Counted from the first letter of the stretch, positions 6,185-14,374 are shown. The stretch is 14,465 nucleotides of DNA from Clostridia bacterium (GCA_022360735.1 JAKSCF010000600.1:1-14465), one strand, 5' to 3'. A program made the numbers and translations. The notes: a model not told the origin generated them from the sequence alone.

Positions 6185-7933
6185 ATGAGAATTATCGTTG
6201 GACAAGGCAGCTGCGGTATTGCAGCAGGTGCAAAGAAAGTATACGATGAAATCGAAAAGATTATAGAAGAAAAAAATATAGAGACAACTTTAGAAATAAC
6301 AGGATGTATCGGAACCTGTTATCTGGAACCCATAGTAGATATCATCAACGATAAAGGAGAAAAGAGCACTTATGTAAGTGTTCAGCCGGATCAAGTTGAA
6401 GATTTGATTGATAAACATTTAAAAGAGGACATATCAAAAGATGCAGTCATTTCAGATGAGGACCAAACCATACTCAATAAGCAAAAGCGTATTGCTTTGA
6501 AAAATTGTGGCGTGATTAATCCTGAGAGCATTGAAGAATATATAGCAGCCGGCGGCTATAAGGCTACGAAAAGAGTGTTAACCGAAATGTCACAAGATGA
6601 TGTTGTTAATGAGATGAAAATTTCAGGACTTGGTGGAAGAGGTGGAGCAGGATTCCCTACATGGTTTAAGTGGGATGCGGCTAAAAAATCACCAGGAAAA
6701 GAAAAATATATTGTCTGTAATGCCGATGAGGGAGACCCGGGTGCATTCATGGATAGAAGTATCCTAGAAGGTGACCCTCATGCTTTAATTGAGGGTATGA
6801 TAATCGGTGGATATGCCATAGGTGCTATTGAAGGGATTATCTATGTAAGAGCAGAATATCCTTTGGCTATCGTTCGATTGGAAAAAGCCATTGAACAAGC
6901 AAGAGAAAAAGGATTTTTAGGTAAAGATATATTAGGAACAGGTTATGACTTTGATATGAGAATCAAAGCAGGAGCAGGTGCCTTCGTATGCGGGGAAGAG
7001 ACTGCCTTAATTGCTTCGTTAGAAGGTGAAAGAGGTATGCCTAGATTGAAGCCTCCTTTCCCGGCACAAAAAGGATATTGGCAAAAGCCTACTAACATTA
7101 ATAATGTAGAAACGTTTGCAAATGTGCCTTGGATTATGGTCAACGGCGGCGAAGCATTTGCAGCCCTTGGAACCGAAAAGAGTAAAGGAACAAAAGTATT
7201 TGCACTAACCGGTAAGATTAAAAAAGGTGGTCTGGTAGAAATACCTATGGGGCTGACTTTAAGAGAAGTTATCTATGACATAGGCGGGGGTATTAAAGAC
7301 GATAAAGCATTTAAAGCGGTTCAAATGGGCGGACCTTCCGGAGGCTGTATACCTGCAAGCCTAGTGGATACCGTTATAGATTATGCTTCCATAACAAAAA
7401 CAGGCGCTATCATGGGATCCGGCGGTATGGTTGTTATGGATGAAACCACATGTATGGTAGATATGGCAAGATTTTTCCTTGAGTTTACCAGAAAAGAATC
7501 TTGCGGTAAATGTAACTATTGCCGTATTGGAACGATGCGTATGTTGGAAATCCTAGAAAGAATTACTCAAGGTGAAGGTAAAGAAGGCGACATCGAATTG
7601 TTGGAAGAATTAGCGATTAAAGTAAAAGAAGGATCTTTGTGCGGATTAGGACAAACAGCACCAAATCCAATACTAACTACTATTAAATACTTTAGAAATG
7701 AATATGAGGATCATATTTACAACAAGAAATGTACGGCCAAATCATGTACAAATCTTCTTACATTTACGATTGATGAAGAAAAATGTATAGGATGCACATT
7801 GTGTGCTAGAAATTGTCCGGTAGATGCTATCTCCGGAGAAGTGAAAAAACTACATGTCATTGATCAAGAAAAATGTATTCAATGTGGTAAGTGTGAATCT
7901 GCTTGTAAATTTAACGCAATCAATATAGATTAA
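6185..7933 (+). CDS. NuoF-like NADH-binding flavoprotein subunit (HydB/StnB-type)
   Basis: This 582-residue protein is the probable NAD(H)- and FMN-binding, electron-bifurcating subunit. In order it has an N-terminal thioredoxin-like 2Fe-2S domain (C10, C41, C45), the NuoF core with GLGGRGGAGFPTW (148-160) and NADEGDPGAFMDR (179-191) for FMN/NADH, GAGAFVCGEETALI (262-275), a SLBB segment, a 4Fe-4S site at C440, C443, C446 and C486, and a C-terminal two-cluster ferredoxin (C534/537/540/544 and C564/567/570/574). The added N- and C-terminal iron-sulfur domains are the HydB-type layout of bifurcating enzymes rather than complex I NuoF. V5 occupies the place where the usual Cx4C pair would put a fourth 2Fe-2S ligand. 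The gene is one base after the NuoE-like gene, with the ribosome site GGGGAGGTG upstream. It could also serve a hydrogenase or formate dehydrogenase. Confidence 0.93.
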   Translation: MRIIVGQGSCGIAAGAKKVYDEIEKIIEEKNIETTLEITGCIGTCYLEPIVDIINDKGEKSTYVSVQPDQVEDLIDKHLKEDISKDAVISDEDQTILNKQKRIALKNCGVINPESIEEYIAAGGYKATKRVLTEMSQDDVVNEMKISGLGGRGGAGFPTWFKWDAAKKSPGKEKYIVCNADEGDPGAFMDRSILEGDPHALIEGMIIGGYAIGAIEGIIYVRAEYPLAIVRLEKAIEQAREKGFLGKDILGTGYDFDMRIKAGAGAFVCGEETALIASLEGERGMPRLKPPFPAQKGYWQKPTNINNVETFANVPWIMVNGGEAFAALGTEKSKGTKVFALTGKIKKGGLVEIPMGLTLREVIYDIGGGIKDDKAFKAVQMGGPSGGCIPASLVDTVIDYASITKTGAIMGSGGMVVMDETTCMVDMARFFLEFTRKESCGKCNYCRIGTMRMLEILERITQGEGKEGDIELLEELAIKVKEGSLCGLGQTAPNPILTTIKYFRNEYEDHIYNKKCTAKSCTNLLTFTIDEEKCIGCTLCARNCPVDAISGEVKKLHVIDQEKCIQCGKCESACKFNAINID

Positions 7934-7952
7934 TAGAAAGTTGGTGAGATAA

Positions 7953-10900
7953 ATGAAAAAGTTTAAATTAAATATAAATGGTAAAGAAGTCGTAGGATTT
8001 AGCGGTCAAACCATTTTACAAGTGGCACAAGAAAATGATATTTATATTCCAACACTTTGCTATGACGAACGAACAGAAATATATGGATCATGTGGATTGT
8101 GTATGGTAGAAGTAGACGGCATCCCTAAACTATTAAAAGCCTGCGCCACTGAAATTTCAGATGGTATGATTGTAAGAACCGATACAAATAGAGTAAAAGA
8201 ATCTAGAAAAACGAACTTAGAATTGTTACTATCACAGCATATAGGGGATTGTAGACCGCCGTGTATGTTAGCGTGTCCTGCAGGAACCGACTGCCAAGGA
8301 TATGTAGGCTTAATAGCAAATGGTGAGTATGAAGAATCATTAGAATTGATTAAGAATAAAATTCCCCTTCCCGGAGCTATTGGTAGAGTATGTCCACATC
8401 CATGCGAAGATGCTTGTAGAAGAGAATTGGTAGATCAACCTGTTTCTATTGCTTGGTTAAAGCGATTTGCATCTGATATGGATTTAGGAAGCGGTAATCC
8501 TTTTATACCGGAAATTAAACCGGAAACAGGTAAGCGAGTTGCGGTAATCGGTGGAGGACCAGGCGGACTTTCAGCTGCATATTACCTAAGAATGGAAGGT
8601 CATGGTATCACTATATTCGAGACAATGCCTAAAATGGGCGGTATGCTGAGATATGGTATTCCGGAATATAGATTACCAAAATCATTATTAGATGAAGAAA
8701 TAGCCCTAATTGAAGAAATGGGCGTAGAAATGATAAACAATACCAAAGTGGGTAGAGATATTGCATTTGATAAAATAAGAAAAGAATATGATGCGGTATA
8801 TATTGCTTTAGGTGCTTGGAAAAGTGCACCAATGGGCATGCCGGGAGAAGAATTGGATGGCGTGATCGGCGGTATTGACTTCTTAGAAAAAGTAGTAACC
8901 AACGAAGAAGTTAAGCTTGGTGAAAGAGTTGCAATTGTTGGTGGCGGAAATACCGCTATGGATGCATGCAGAACCTCAGTAAGATTAGGTGCTGAGGAAG
9001 TATATGACGTCTATAGACGTACCAGAGATGAAATGCCTGCAGAAGAAATCGAAATCGTAGAAGCAGAAGAAGAAGGCGTTACCTTTAAATATTTAACGAA
9101 TCCAATAGAGATTATCGGAGATGAAAATGGAAAAGTAAGCAAAATTAGACTTCAAAAAATGAAATTAGGTGAACCCGATGAAAGCGGAAGAAGAAGACCT
9201 GTTCCAATTGAAGGCGAAGAGGAAGTTTTAGAAGTCGATAATGTTATTATCGCAATTGGTCAAGCTGTTAATCCGGAAGGATTCGACGGCTTAATGCTTA
9301 CAAAACGCAATGGTATTATTGGAGACGAAGAAACCTTTATGACCAATATGGAAGGTGTTTTTGTTGGTGGTGATTGCTGTAATGATAAGATTTCTATAGC
9401 CATTGAAGCCATTGCAGATGCTAAAGCAGCAGTAGAAACTATTAATGGATACCTGGCTGGAGAGACCGTTAAATTTGTTAAACCATACTTTGTAGAAAGA
9501 GATGATCTAACTCCGGAGGATTTCGAAGAAAGAGAAAGACGCTTTAGACCGGAAATGAGTCATTTAAGTCCGGAGCAAAGAAACCATAACTTTGAAGAAA
9601 TCGTTAAAGGCTTTACAGAAGAGCAAGCAAAAGAAGAGGCTATGAGATGTTTAGAGTGCGGTTGTCATGACTACTTTGAATGTAAGCTGGTAGACTTTGC
9701 AAATCAATATGATGTTAAACCGGAAAGATTTGCAGGTCAAATCGACAAAGTAGAATTTGAAGACGATCATCCATTCATCCTTCGAGATCCAAACAAATGT
9801 ATTTTATGTGGACTTTGTGTAAGAGTTTGTGATGAGGTTATGGGTATTACAGCACTGGGCCTTGTAGATAGAGGTTTTGATACAGTTGTAAAGCCTGCTT
9901 TAGAAGAGCCGTTGCTTGAATCAGGCTGTGTATCATGCGGTCAATGTATCAGTGTATGCCCAACGGGAGCACTTGGAGAGAAATTAAGTATGGATAAACC
10001 TGTTCCTGTGGATGCTGATTCGGTCAACACGACTTGTTCTTTCTGCTCAGTAGGATGCAGCATGCACCTTACGTCTAAAGGTAATACATTATTTAGAGCA
10101 TTACCGGATAAAGAAAGTGTTGTGAACAAAGGCTTACTTTGCGGCAAAGGACGATTTGGTTTTGATGTTGCAAAAGAAGACGGCAGACTGCTAAAACCAT
10201 TGGTAAGAAAAGATGGGGAATTAGTGGAAACTTCTTGGAACGATGCGTTTGTATTTGCAGCTAAGAAAGTACAAAGCATATTTGTGAAAAATGGCAGAGA
10301 TAAAGTAGGTGTATCTATTTCCGACAGATATACCAATGAAGAAGCTTATGTGATGAATAAGCTGGCAGATGTATTAGGTGCCAAGACTTTCTGCTTTAAC
10401 CATAGAGAAAGCGGGCTTCAAAGTGTTCTTGGAACCAATGCTTCTCCAAATACAATGGATGAATTATTAGCGACAGATTTAATATTGGCCGTAGGTTATA
10501 TCACAAAACAAAATCCTGTTGCATTATTAAAAATGCGTCAAGCAGTGAACAATGGTGCAAAATTAATTGCTGTTAACCCTGAAGGAGAAACCATGCACGA
10601 CAACCCAGATCAATTCATTACACCTGAGAACGATGTCAAATTCTTAAAAGAAATTGCAAAAGCATTAATTGATTTAGGTAAAGTACCTGCTAATGCAGAG
10701 GGTTTTGATGCCTTCAAAGAAAGCCTTGCAGATATACATGTCGGTCAAGAAGCCAAAGAGGTTGCCGAAGCTTATGCTTCTGCTAAAAAAGCGATGATTG
10801 TCTTTACTCAAAACTTCTTATCTGTTGAAGGTGCAAAATTAATTGCTGATATTGCTGTGATTTCCGGACACATTGGAGGTCCAAGAAATGGTATTGTTGA

Positions 10901-11474
10901 ATTAAAATCTAAGAATAACAGCCAAGGTTTATTAGACTTAGGCATTACTGCAGGAGCAGAAACGGTTGAAGGACTCAAGGCGTTACTAATATTTGGTGAA
11001 GACACTGAAACTGATCTAAGTCATTTAGAGTTCTTAATGGTACAAGATACCCACTTAACGGAGACGGCTGAGAAAGCTGATGTCGTTTTCCCTGCAACAA
11101 CATTTGCTGAAACAGATGGTACGTTTACGAATACTGAAAGAAGACTTCAGAAAGTCACTAAAGCAATCCATTCTGATGTTGATTATAACAATTGGCAAGT
11201 TGCAACCGGTATTGCACAAGTATTAGAAACACCAATACCATTTGAATCTGTAGAAAATATAGTTCAAGACATGAAAATCAACTTACCTTATTACAGAAAT
11301 TCAGAAGTTGGTAAAATATTGGGTGGTGCACTGTATGTAGATGGATTTGGTTTTGAAGATAAAAAAGCAAAATTACAAGTAGTAGAAGATGCTGCATTAT
11401 TCCAACCAAAGAAAAATACAGATCACCTAATGAATATGATTAGTGAAAAACTTCCAAAGCCTGTAGTAAAATAA
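7953..11474 (+). CDS. Multidomain fusion: NuoG ferredoxin + GltD/NfnB-like NADPH flavoprotein + FDH-like domain (StnA-type)
   Basis: This 1173-residue subunit probably links NADP(H) to the bifurcating NuoE/F pair. Its domains in order are: 2Fe-2S ferredoxin (C36, C47, C50, C64); GltD-type cluster region (C100/104/108/114, C147/151/155); FAD fold (GGGPGG, 200-205); NAD(P)H fold (VGGGNTAMD, 329-337) with YRRTR (354-358) suiting the NADP 2'-phosphate; VGGDC flavin motif (471-475); a CLECGC motif (566-571); two 4Fe-4S clusters (C616/619/622/626, C659/662/665/669); and a molybdopterin-oxidoreductase-like domain starting with a 4Fe-4S site (C695, C698, C702, C730). That last domain ends about 440 residues later, without the usual C-terminal cofactor-binding domain. 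It has NHRESGL where formate dehydrogenases carry catalytic Cys or Sec, so it probably does not oxidise formate. No H-cluster motif is present. This matches, from memory, the Sporomusa-type Nfn (Stn) transhydrogenase. An NADP-linked formate dehydrogenase subunit is a less likely alternative. Ribosome site GGTGAG at 7943-7948. Confidence 0.9.
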   Translation: MKKFKLNINGKEVVGFSGQTILQVAQENDIYIPTLCYDERTEIYGSCGLCMVEVDGIPKLLKACATEISDGMIVRTDTNRVKESRKTNLELLLSQHIGDCRPPCMLACPAGTDCQGYVGLIANGEYEESLELIKNKIPLPGAIGRVCPHPCEDACRRELVDQPVSIAWLKRFASDMDLGSGNPFIPEIKPETGKRVAVIGGGPGGLSAAYYLRMEGHGITIFETMPKMGGMLRYGIPEYRLPKSLLDEEIALIEEMGVEMINNTKVGRDIAFDKIRKEYDAVYIALGAWKSAPMGMPGEELDGVIGGIDFLEKVVTNEEVKLGERVAIVGGGNTAMDACRTSVRLGAEEVYDVYRRTRDEMPAEEIEIVEAEEEGVTFKYLTNPIEIIGDENGKVSKIRLQKMKLGEPDESGRRRPVPIEGEEEVLEVDNVIIAIGQAVNPEGFDGLMLTKRNGIIGDEETFMTNMEGVFVGGDCCNDKISIAIEAIADAKAAVETINGYLAGETVKFVKPYFVERDDLTPEDFEERERRFRPEMSHLSPEQRNHNFEEIVKGFTEEQAKEEAMRCLECGCHDYFECKLVDFANQYDVKPERFAGQIDKVEFEDDHPFILRDPNKCILCGLCVRVCDEVMGITALGLVDRGFDTVVKPALEEPLLESGCVSCGQCISVCPTGALGEKLSMDKPVPVDADSVNTTCSFCSVGCSMHLTSKGNTLFRALPDKESVVNKGLLCGKGRFGFDVAKEDGRLLKPLVRKDGELVETSWNDAFVFAAKKVQSIFVKNGRDKVGVSISDRYTNEEAYVMNKLADVLGAKTFCFNHRESGLQSVLGTNASPNTMDELLATDLILAVGYITKQNPVALLKMRQAVNNGAKLIAVNPEGETMHDNPDQFITPENDVKFLKEIAKALIDLGKVPANAEGFDAFKESLADIHVGQEAKEVAEAYASAKKAMIVFTQNFLSVEGAKLIADIAVISGHIGGPRNGIVELKSKNNSQGLLDLGITAGAETVEGLKALLIFGEDTETDLSHLEFLMVQDTHLTETAEKADVVFPATTFAETDGTFTNTERRLQKVTKAIHSDVDYNNWQVATGIAQVLETPIPFESVENIVQDMKINLPYYRNSEVGKILGGALYVDGFGFEDKKAKLQVVEDAALFQPKKNTDHLMNMISEKLPKPVVK

Positions 11475-11493
11475 ATATAGAAAAAAACTTTTA

Positions 11494-11533
11494 GGGGTAT
11501 CTCACAACTAATAGATGTTGAGATACCCCTTTT
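11494..11533. terminator. Bidirectional intrinsic terminator between convergent genes
   Basis: GGGGTATCTCA (11494-11504) and TGAGATACCCC (11519-11529) form a perfect 11-bp stem with a 14-nt loop. TTTT follows directly and another T-run lies at 11543-11549. On the minus strand the stem is followed by AAAAG and then seven T residues (complement of 11481-11490). It lies between the end of the plus-strand operon and the end of the minus-strand regulator, so it can serve both. Confidence 0.9.
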
Positions 11534-11572
11534 GGTTTGCAGTTTTTTTATTATAGATAGCCTCATTAGCTT

Positions 11573-12937
11573 TTATTTACATTCAATATTATATTTTTTG
11601 ATTTTATTATAAAGACTTTGCCTTGGAATGCCAAGATCGTTTGCGGTTTTTGTTATTTTATAGAAGTTTTCAATAAGAGAGCTTTCTATAATTTCTTTTT
11701 CGTATTGTTCCACCATTTTACTTAGAGAAGCTTCTCTTTTATGTCTGATATTTAATTTGTGTTCAGATTTAATATTACTGATGATATGCTGAGGCAAATC
11801 ATTTAACCTTATTATTCCATCAGTGACATTAACATGTGCACTTTCAATACAGTTTTTAAGTTCTCGGATGTTTCCGGGCCAAGAATATTCTATTAGTTTT
11901 ACTAAAGCATTATTATCAATTTTTGAAATAGACTGATCAAATGTATCGCTGAAATAATCTATAAAATAATTGCACAATAAACTGATGTCATCTTTTCGTT
12001 CTCTAAGGGGTAATATGCTGGCACTGACCACATTTAGTCTAAAGTAAAGATCGGTTCGGAAACTATTATTTTGAATTAACTTTTCCAGGGATTCATTGGT
12101 AGAGGCGATGATTCTTACATCTACATCTATTTCTTTATTATCACCGAGTCTTCTGATTTTACCATCCTCTAAAACCCTTAATAATTTAGACTGTAAGTTT
12201 AATGGCATTGAATTTATTTCATCCAGAAAGAGAGTACCCTTATTGGCTAACTCAAAAATGCCTTTTTTCTCTTGGGCGCCTGTAAAACTTCCCTTACTGG
12301 TTCCAAATATTATACTTTCCATAAGCGTTTCAGGAATAGCCGCACAGTTTTGAGATATAAAAGGAAACTTACTTCTGTTACTAAAATTGTGAATAGAGTG
12401 AGCAAAAAGTTCTTTGCCTGTTCCGGTTTCGCCGTATATAAAAATACTTGAATCACTTTTAGATGCATTTTTAAGCTTTTCAATAAGTTTTTTCATATGA
12501 ATATTATTGGTTATTATGTTGTTGAATTCATACTTTGAAGTAAGAAAATTTTTTCTATTATAGGAAACAGCTTTATCATTATTGGATGTATTTATAATAG
12601 AGGACACGTTTATTGCGCCTATTAAGCCCTTACTATTTTTAAGGGGGAAGCTGTTAAAAATACACTGTACGGCATCTTTTGTATTGGGATTAATGACTTG
12701 TAGTTGATTGAGAACAGGTTCTCCGGTTCTAAGTACGGTCATTCCGTTAACCGGATTTTGGGAAAGCCAGTCATATACTTCAAAGATATGTTTACCTAAA
12801 ATATTTTCTGATTTATATTTACTGTAAATATTAGTATATTCATTGTGAAACATTATTTTACCTTCTGTATCAATTACAACAATAGAGTCACTTTCTAAAA
12901 ACGCTTCTTTCATTGTTTCCAATTCTTTTTTGTAAAT
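11573..12937 (-). CDS. Sigma-54-dependent transcriptional activator (PAS, AAA+, Fis-type HTH)
   Basis: This is a cytoplasmic enhancer-binding protein that would remodel the RpoN holoenzyme by ATP hydrolysis. Numbering below is from the TTG at 12922. An N-terminal PAS sensor domain spans about 8-107 (SDSIVVIDTEGKI onward). The AAA+ domain has Walker A GETGTGK (164-170), the sigma-54 contact loop GSFTGA (211-216, Ser for the usual Ala), Walker B LFLDEI (231-236), Arg finger region SFRTDLYFR (287-295) and sensor II WPGNIREL (348-355). A Fis-type HTH is at about 422-444. The ligand is unknown. The coordinates assume an ATT start at 12935-12937, because GGGAGGT lies 7 nt upstream of it and in-frame TTG 12922 and ATG 12913 are too far from that site. 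It is convergent with the transhydrogenase operon and divergent from the dehydratase, both of which have sigma-54 promoters. Confidence 0.95.
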   Translation of the reverse strand: MYKKELETMKEAFLESDSIVVIDTEGKIMFHNEYTNIYSKYKSENILGKHIFEVYDWLSQNPVNGMTVLRTGEPVLNQLQVINPNTKDAVQCIFNSFPLKNSKGLIGAINVSSIINTSNNDKAVSYNRKNFLTSKYEFNNIITNNIHMKKLIEKLKNASKSDSSIFIYGETGTGKELFAHSIHNFSNRSKFPFISQNCAAIPETLMESIIFGTSKGSFTGAQEKKGIFELANKGTLFLDEINSMPLNLQSKLLRVLEDGKIRRLGDNKEIDVDVRIIASTNESLEKLIQNNSFRTDLYFRLNVVSASILPLRERKDDISLLCNYFIDYFSDTFDQSISKIDNNALVKLIEYSWPGNIRELKNCIESAHVNVTDGIIRLNDLPQHIISNIKSEHKLNIRHKREASLSKMVEQYEKEIIESSLIENFYKITKTANDLGIPRQSLYNKIKKYNIECK

Positions 12938-12944
12938 CTTAATT

Positions 12945-12951
12945 ACCTCCC
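12945..12951 (-). promoter_or_regulatory. Strong ribosome binding site of the sigma-54 activator
   Basis: On the minus strand GGGAGGT is followed after 7 nt by ATT, then TAC AAA AAA GAA TTG in the reading frame. It is the only good Shine-Dalgarno site near the start. It lies 22 nt from the TTG and 31 nt from the ATG, which is why a rare ATT start is proposed. Confidence 0.6.
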
Positions 12952-13315
12952 AATGCTTTGTACTTTATTAATCTTTTGTTAGATGATAGATTAGGCAAGT
13001 TCGATGTAAAAAAAATTAACTTTTTGTATAAAGTTTTTACATATTAAACTTATTCTATCATTTTTTTGCCTTAAAAATCAATATGTTAGAAGAGTAATTT
13101 TTAATGAAAACCTTTAAAATCAACGTAAGGGGTTTAATTAAGGGAGAGGTGAATTTTTGGAGTATTTTAAAAAAGGCAAAAGAAGAATGTAAAAAAAAAT
13201 TTACGATTTCACATAAAAAGTAAAAAGAAGAAGAATTGACATGTGGACAATTAATAGAAAACGTAAAAAAGTTAAGAAAATTTGTTGATTTTAGGACTGA
13301 ATGATGAATTAAAAT
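12952..13315. other. AT-rich divergent intergenic region
   Basis: This is regulatory space between the activator and the dehydratase. No convincing sigma-A promoter for the activator was found on the minus strand. On the plus strand a short frame starts at ATG 13104 (39 codons, TAA at 13221) and continues in the same frame to TGA at 13302. It reads as lysine- and glutamate-rich sequence, has only a weak ribosome site, and could be a small degraded gene or chance. An imperfect inverted repeat (AATTG/CAATT, 13234-13252) lies about 75 bp upstream of the sigma-54 promoter and could be an activator site. An 87-codon minus-strand frame (13058-13321) looks spurious. Confidence 0.45.
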
Positions 13316-13331
13316 TGGCACAAGTTTTGCA
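13316..13331 (+). promoter_or_regulatory. Sigma-54 (RpoN) -24/-12 promoter of the dehydratase gene
   Basis: The sequence TGGCACAAGTTTTGCA has the -24 GG at 13317-13318 and the -12 GC at 13329-13330, separated by exactly 10 bp. It is an essentially perfect match to TGGCAC-N5-TTGCA. Transcription should begin near 13342, about 67 nt before the proposed start codon. The activator gene is divergent and next to it. Confidence 0.9.
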
Positions 13332-13395
13332 AATTAAACATGAACATGAGTAGAATATATTAAATTAAAAACATATCTATATTTAATTTCAGATT

Positions 13396-13401
13396 GGAGA
13401 G
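13396..13401 (+). promoter_or_regulatory. Ribosome binding site selecting the TTG start of the dehydratase
   Basis: GGAGAG lies 7 nt before TTG 13409. No in-frame ATG or GTG exists near the conserved N-terminus, so this site decides the start. Confidence 0.7.
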
Positions 13402-13408
13402 TAGTGAA

Positions 13409-14374
13409 TTGATAAAAAAAGAAACAATAGATAGAGCCTATGAAAGAGTTAATAAACATTTATCGCCAACAACATTAGAACAAAGCCATGCATTAAGTAA
13501 TGAAAATACGAAGGTTTACTTGAAGCTTGAGAATCATCAACCTATAGTAAAAAGCTATAAAATAAGAGGTGTAATCAGTAAATTGACTTCTTTAAGTGAG
13601 GAAGAAAAAAAGATGGGGGTTACTGCTATTTCTTCTGGGAATCATGGCGCTGCACTTGCATACGGAGCCAATTTATTAAAAATATATCCAGCAGAGATTT
13701 TTGTGCCAACCATAACCCCAAAATCAAAAACAGAAAAAATGGAGAGATATAACGCAAAGATAAACGTTATAGGGGATAACTTCGATGAAACTTATAAAAT
13801 AGGCATAAAGAAAATAGAAGCATTAGGGTTAATAAAGGTTGATCCACGAGATGACGAAGTATGTATTGCCGGTCATGGAACAATAGGGCTGGAGATAATG
13901 AAGGAGCTGCCTAAAGCGGACGTGGTATTAGTGCCAATAGGCAGTGGCGGGCTGATTACCGGTATAAGCTCATATGTAAAACAAGTAAATCCTGATATAA
14001 AAGTAATAGGTGTACAAACAGAATTAAATCCATCTATGTATGATTCAATGAATGAGGGGGTTTGGTACAAAACTTATAAAGTAAAAGGAGATAGTGTGTG
14101 CGAAGCACTAATCGGTGGTATTTCAAAATTTTCCTATGATAGGTCTTCTGAATGTATAGATCAAGTGTTGTTGGTGAATGAGAAAGAAATAAAAGATGCT
14201 ATAATAGATATTTTGATGCAAGAGAAGATGGTTTGTGAGCCATCAAGTGCAATAGTATATGCGGCAGTTAAAAGATATGAAGAACAATTTTTAGGGAAAA
14301 ATGTTGTGTTGGTTATGACAGGCTCAAATATTTCACCACAACTGCTTGGAAATTTGATTAAAGAGTATTATTAG
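13409..14374 (+). CDS. PLP-dependent threonine/serine dehydratase family enzyme
   Basis: This fold-type II PLP enzyme (321 residues) is predicted to deaminate L-threonine to 2-oxobutyrate or L-serine to pyruvate. The PLP lysine is K51 in KSYKIRG, the substrate loop is SSGNHG (76-81), the phosphate loop is GSGGL (179-183), and the C-terminal cofactor-ring segment is MTGSNIS. There is no C-terminal ACT-like regulatory domain, so it resembles short catabolic dehydratases (TdcB) or serine racemase-like enzymes rather than biosynthetic IlvA. SSGNHG is also common in serine racemases and related ammonia-lyases, so the exact substrate is open. The start chosen is TTG 13409 because GGAGAG (13396-13401) is 7 nt upstream; an in-frame TTG at 13394 precedes that site and is unlikely. 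It is transcribed from a sigma-54 promoter. Confidence 0.9.
   Translation: MIKKETIDRAYERVNKHLSPTTLEQSHALSNENTKVYLKLENHQPIVKSYKIRGVISKLTSLSEEEKKMGVTAISSGNHGAALAYGANLLKIYPAEIFVPTITPKSKTEKMERYNAKINVIGDNFDETYKIGIKKIEALGLIKVDPRDDEVCIAGHGTIGLEIMKELPKADVVLVPIGSGGLITGISSYVKQVNPDIKVIGVQTELNPSMYDSMNEGVWYKTYKVKGDSVCEALIGGISKFSYDRSSECIDQVLLVNEKEIKDAIIDILMQEKMVCEPSSAIVYAAVKRYEEQFLGKNVVLVMTGSNISPQLLGNLIKEYY

Noticed and set aside
7953..11474. Active NADP-dependent formate dehydrogenase or [FeFe]-hydrogenase subunit
   Set aside because: There is no Cys/Sec at the FDH catalytic position, the C-terminal Mo-cofactor domain is missing, and no H-cluster cysteine motifs are present.
13236..13241. TTGACA as a -35 element for the dehydratase
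   Set aside because: No -10-like hexamer occurs 16-18 bp downstream, while a near-perfect sigma-54 promoter is present closer to the gene.
13058..13321. 87-codon minus-strand open frame upstream of the dehydratase
   Set aside because: It covers the start of the sigma-54 promoter, has Phe/Ser-rich low-complexity composition typical of the complement of purine-rich DNA, and lacks a ribosome site.
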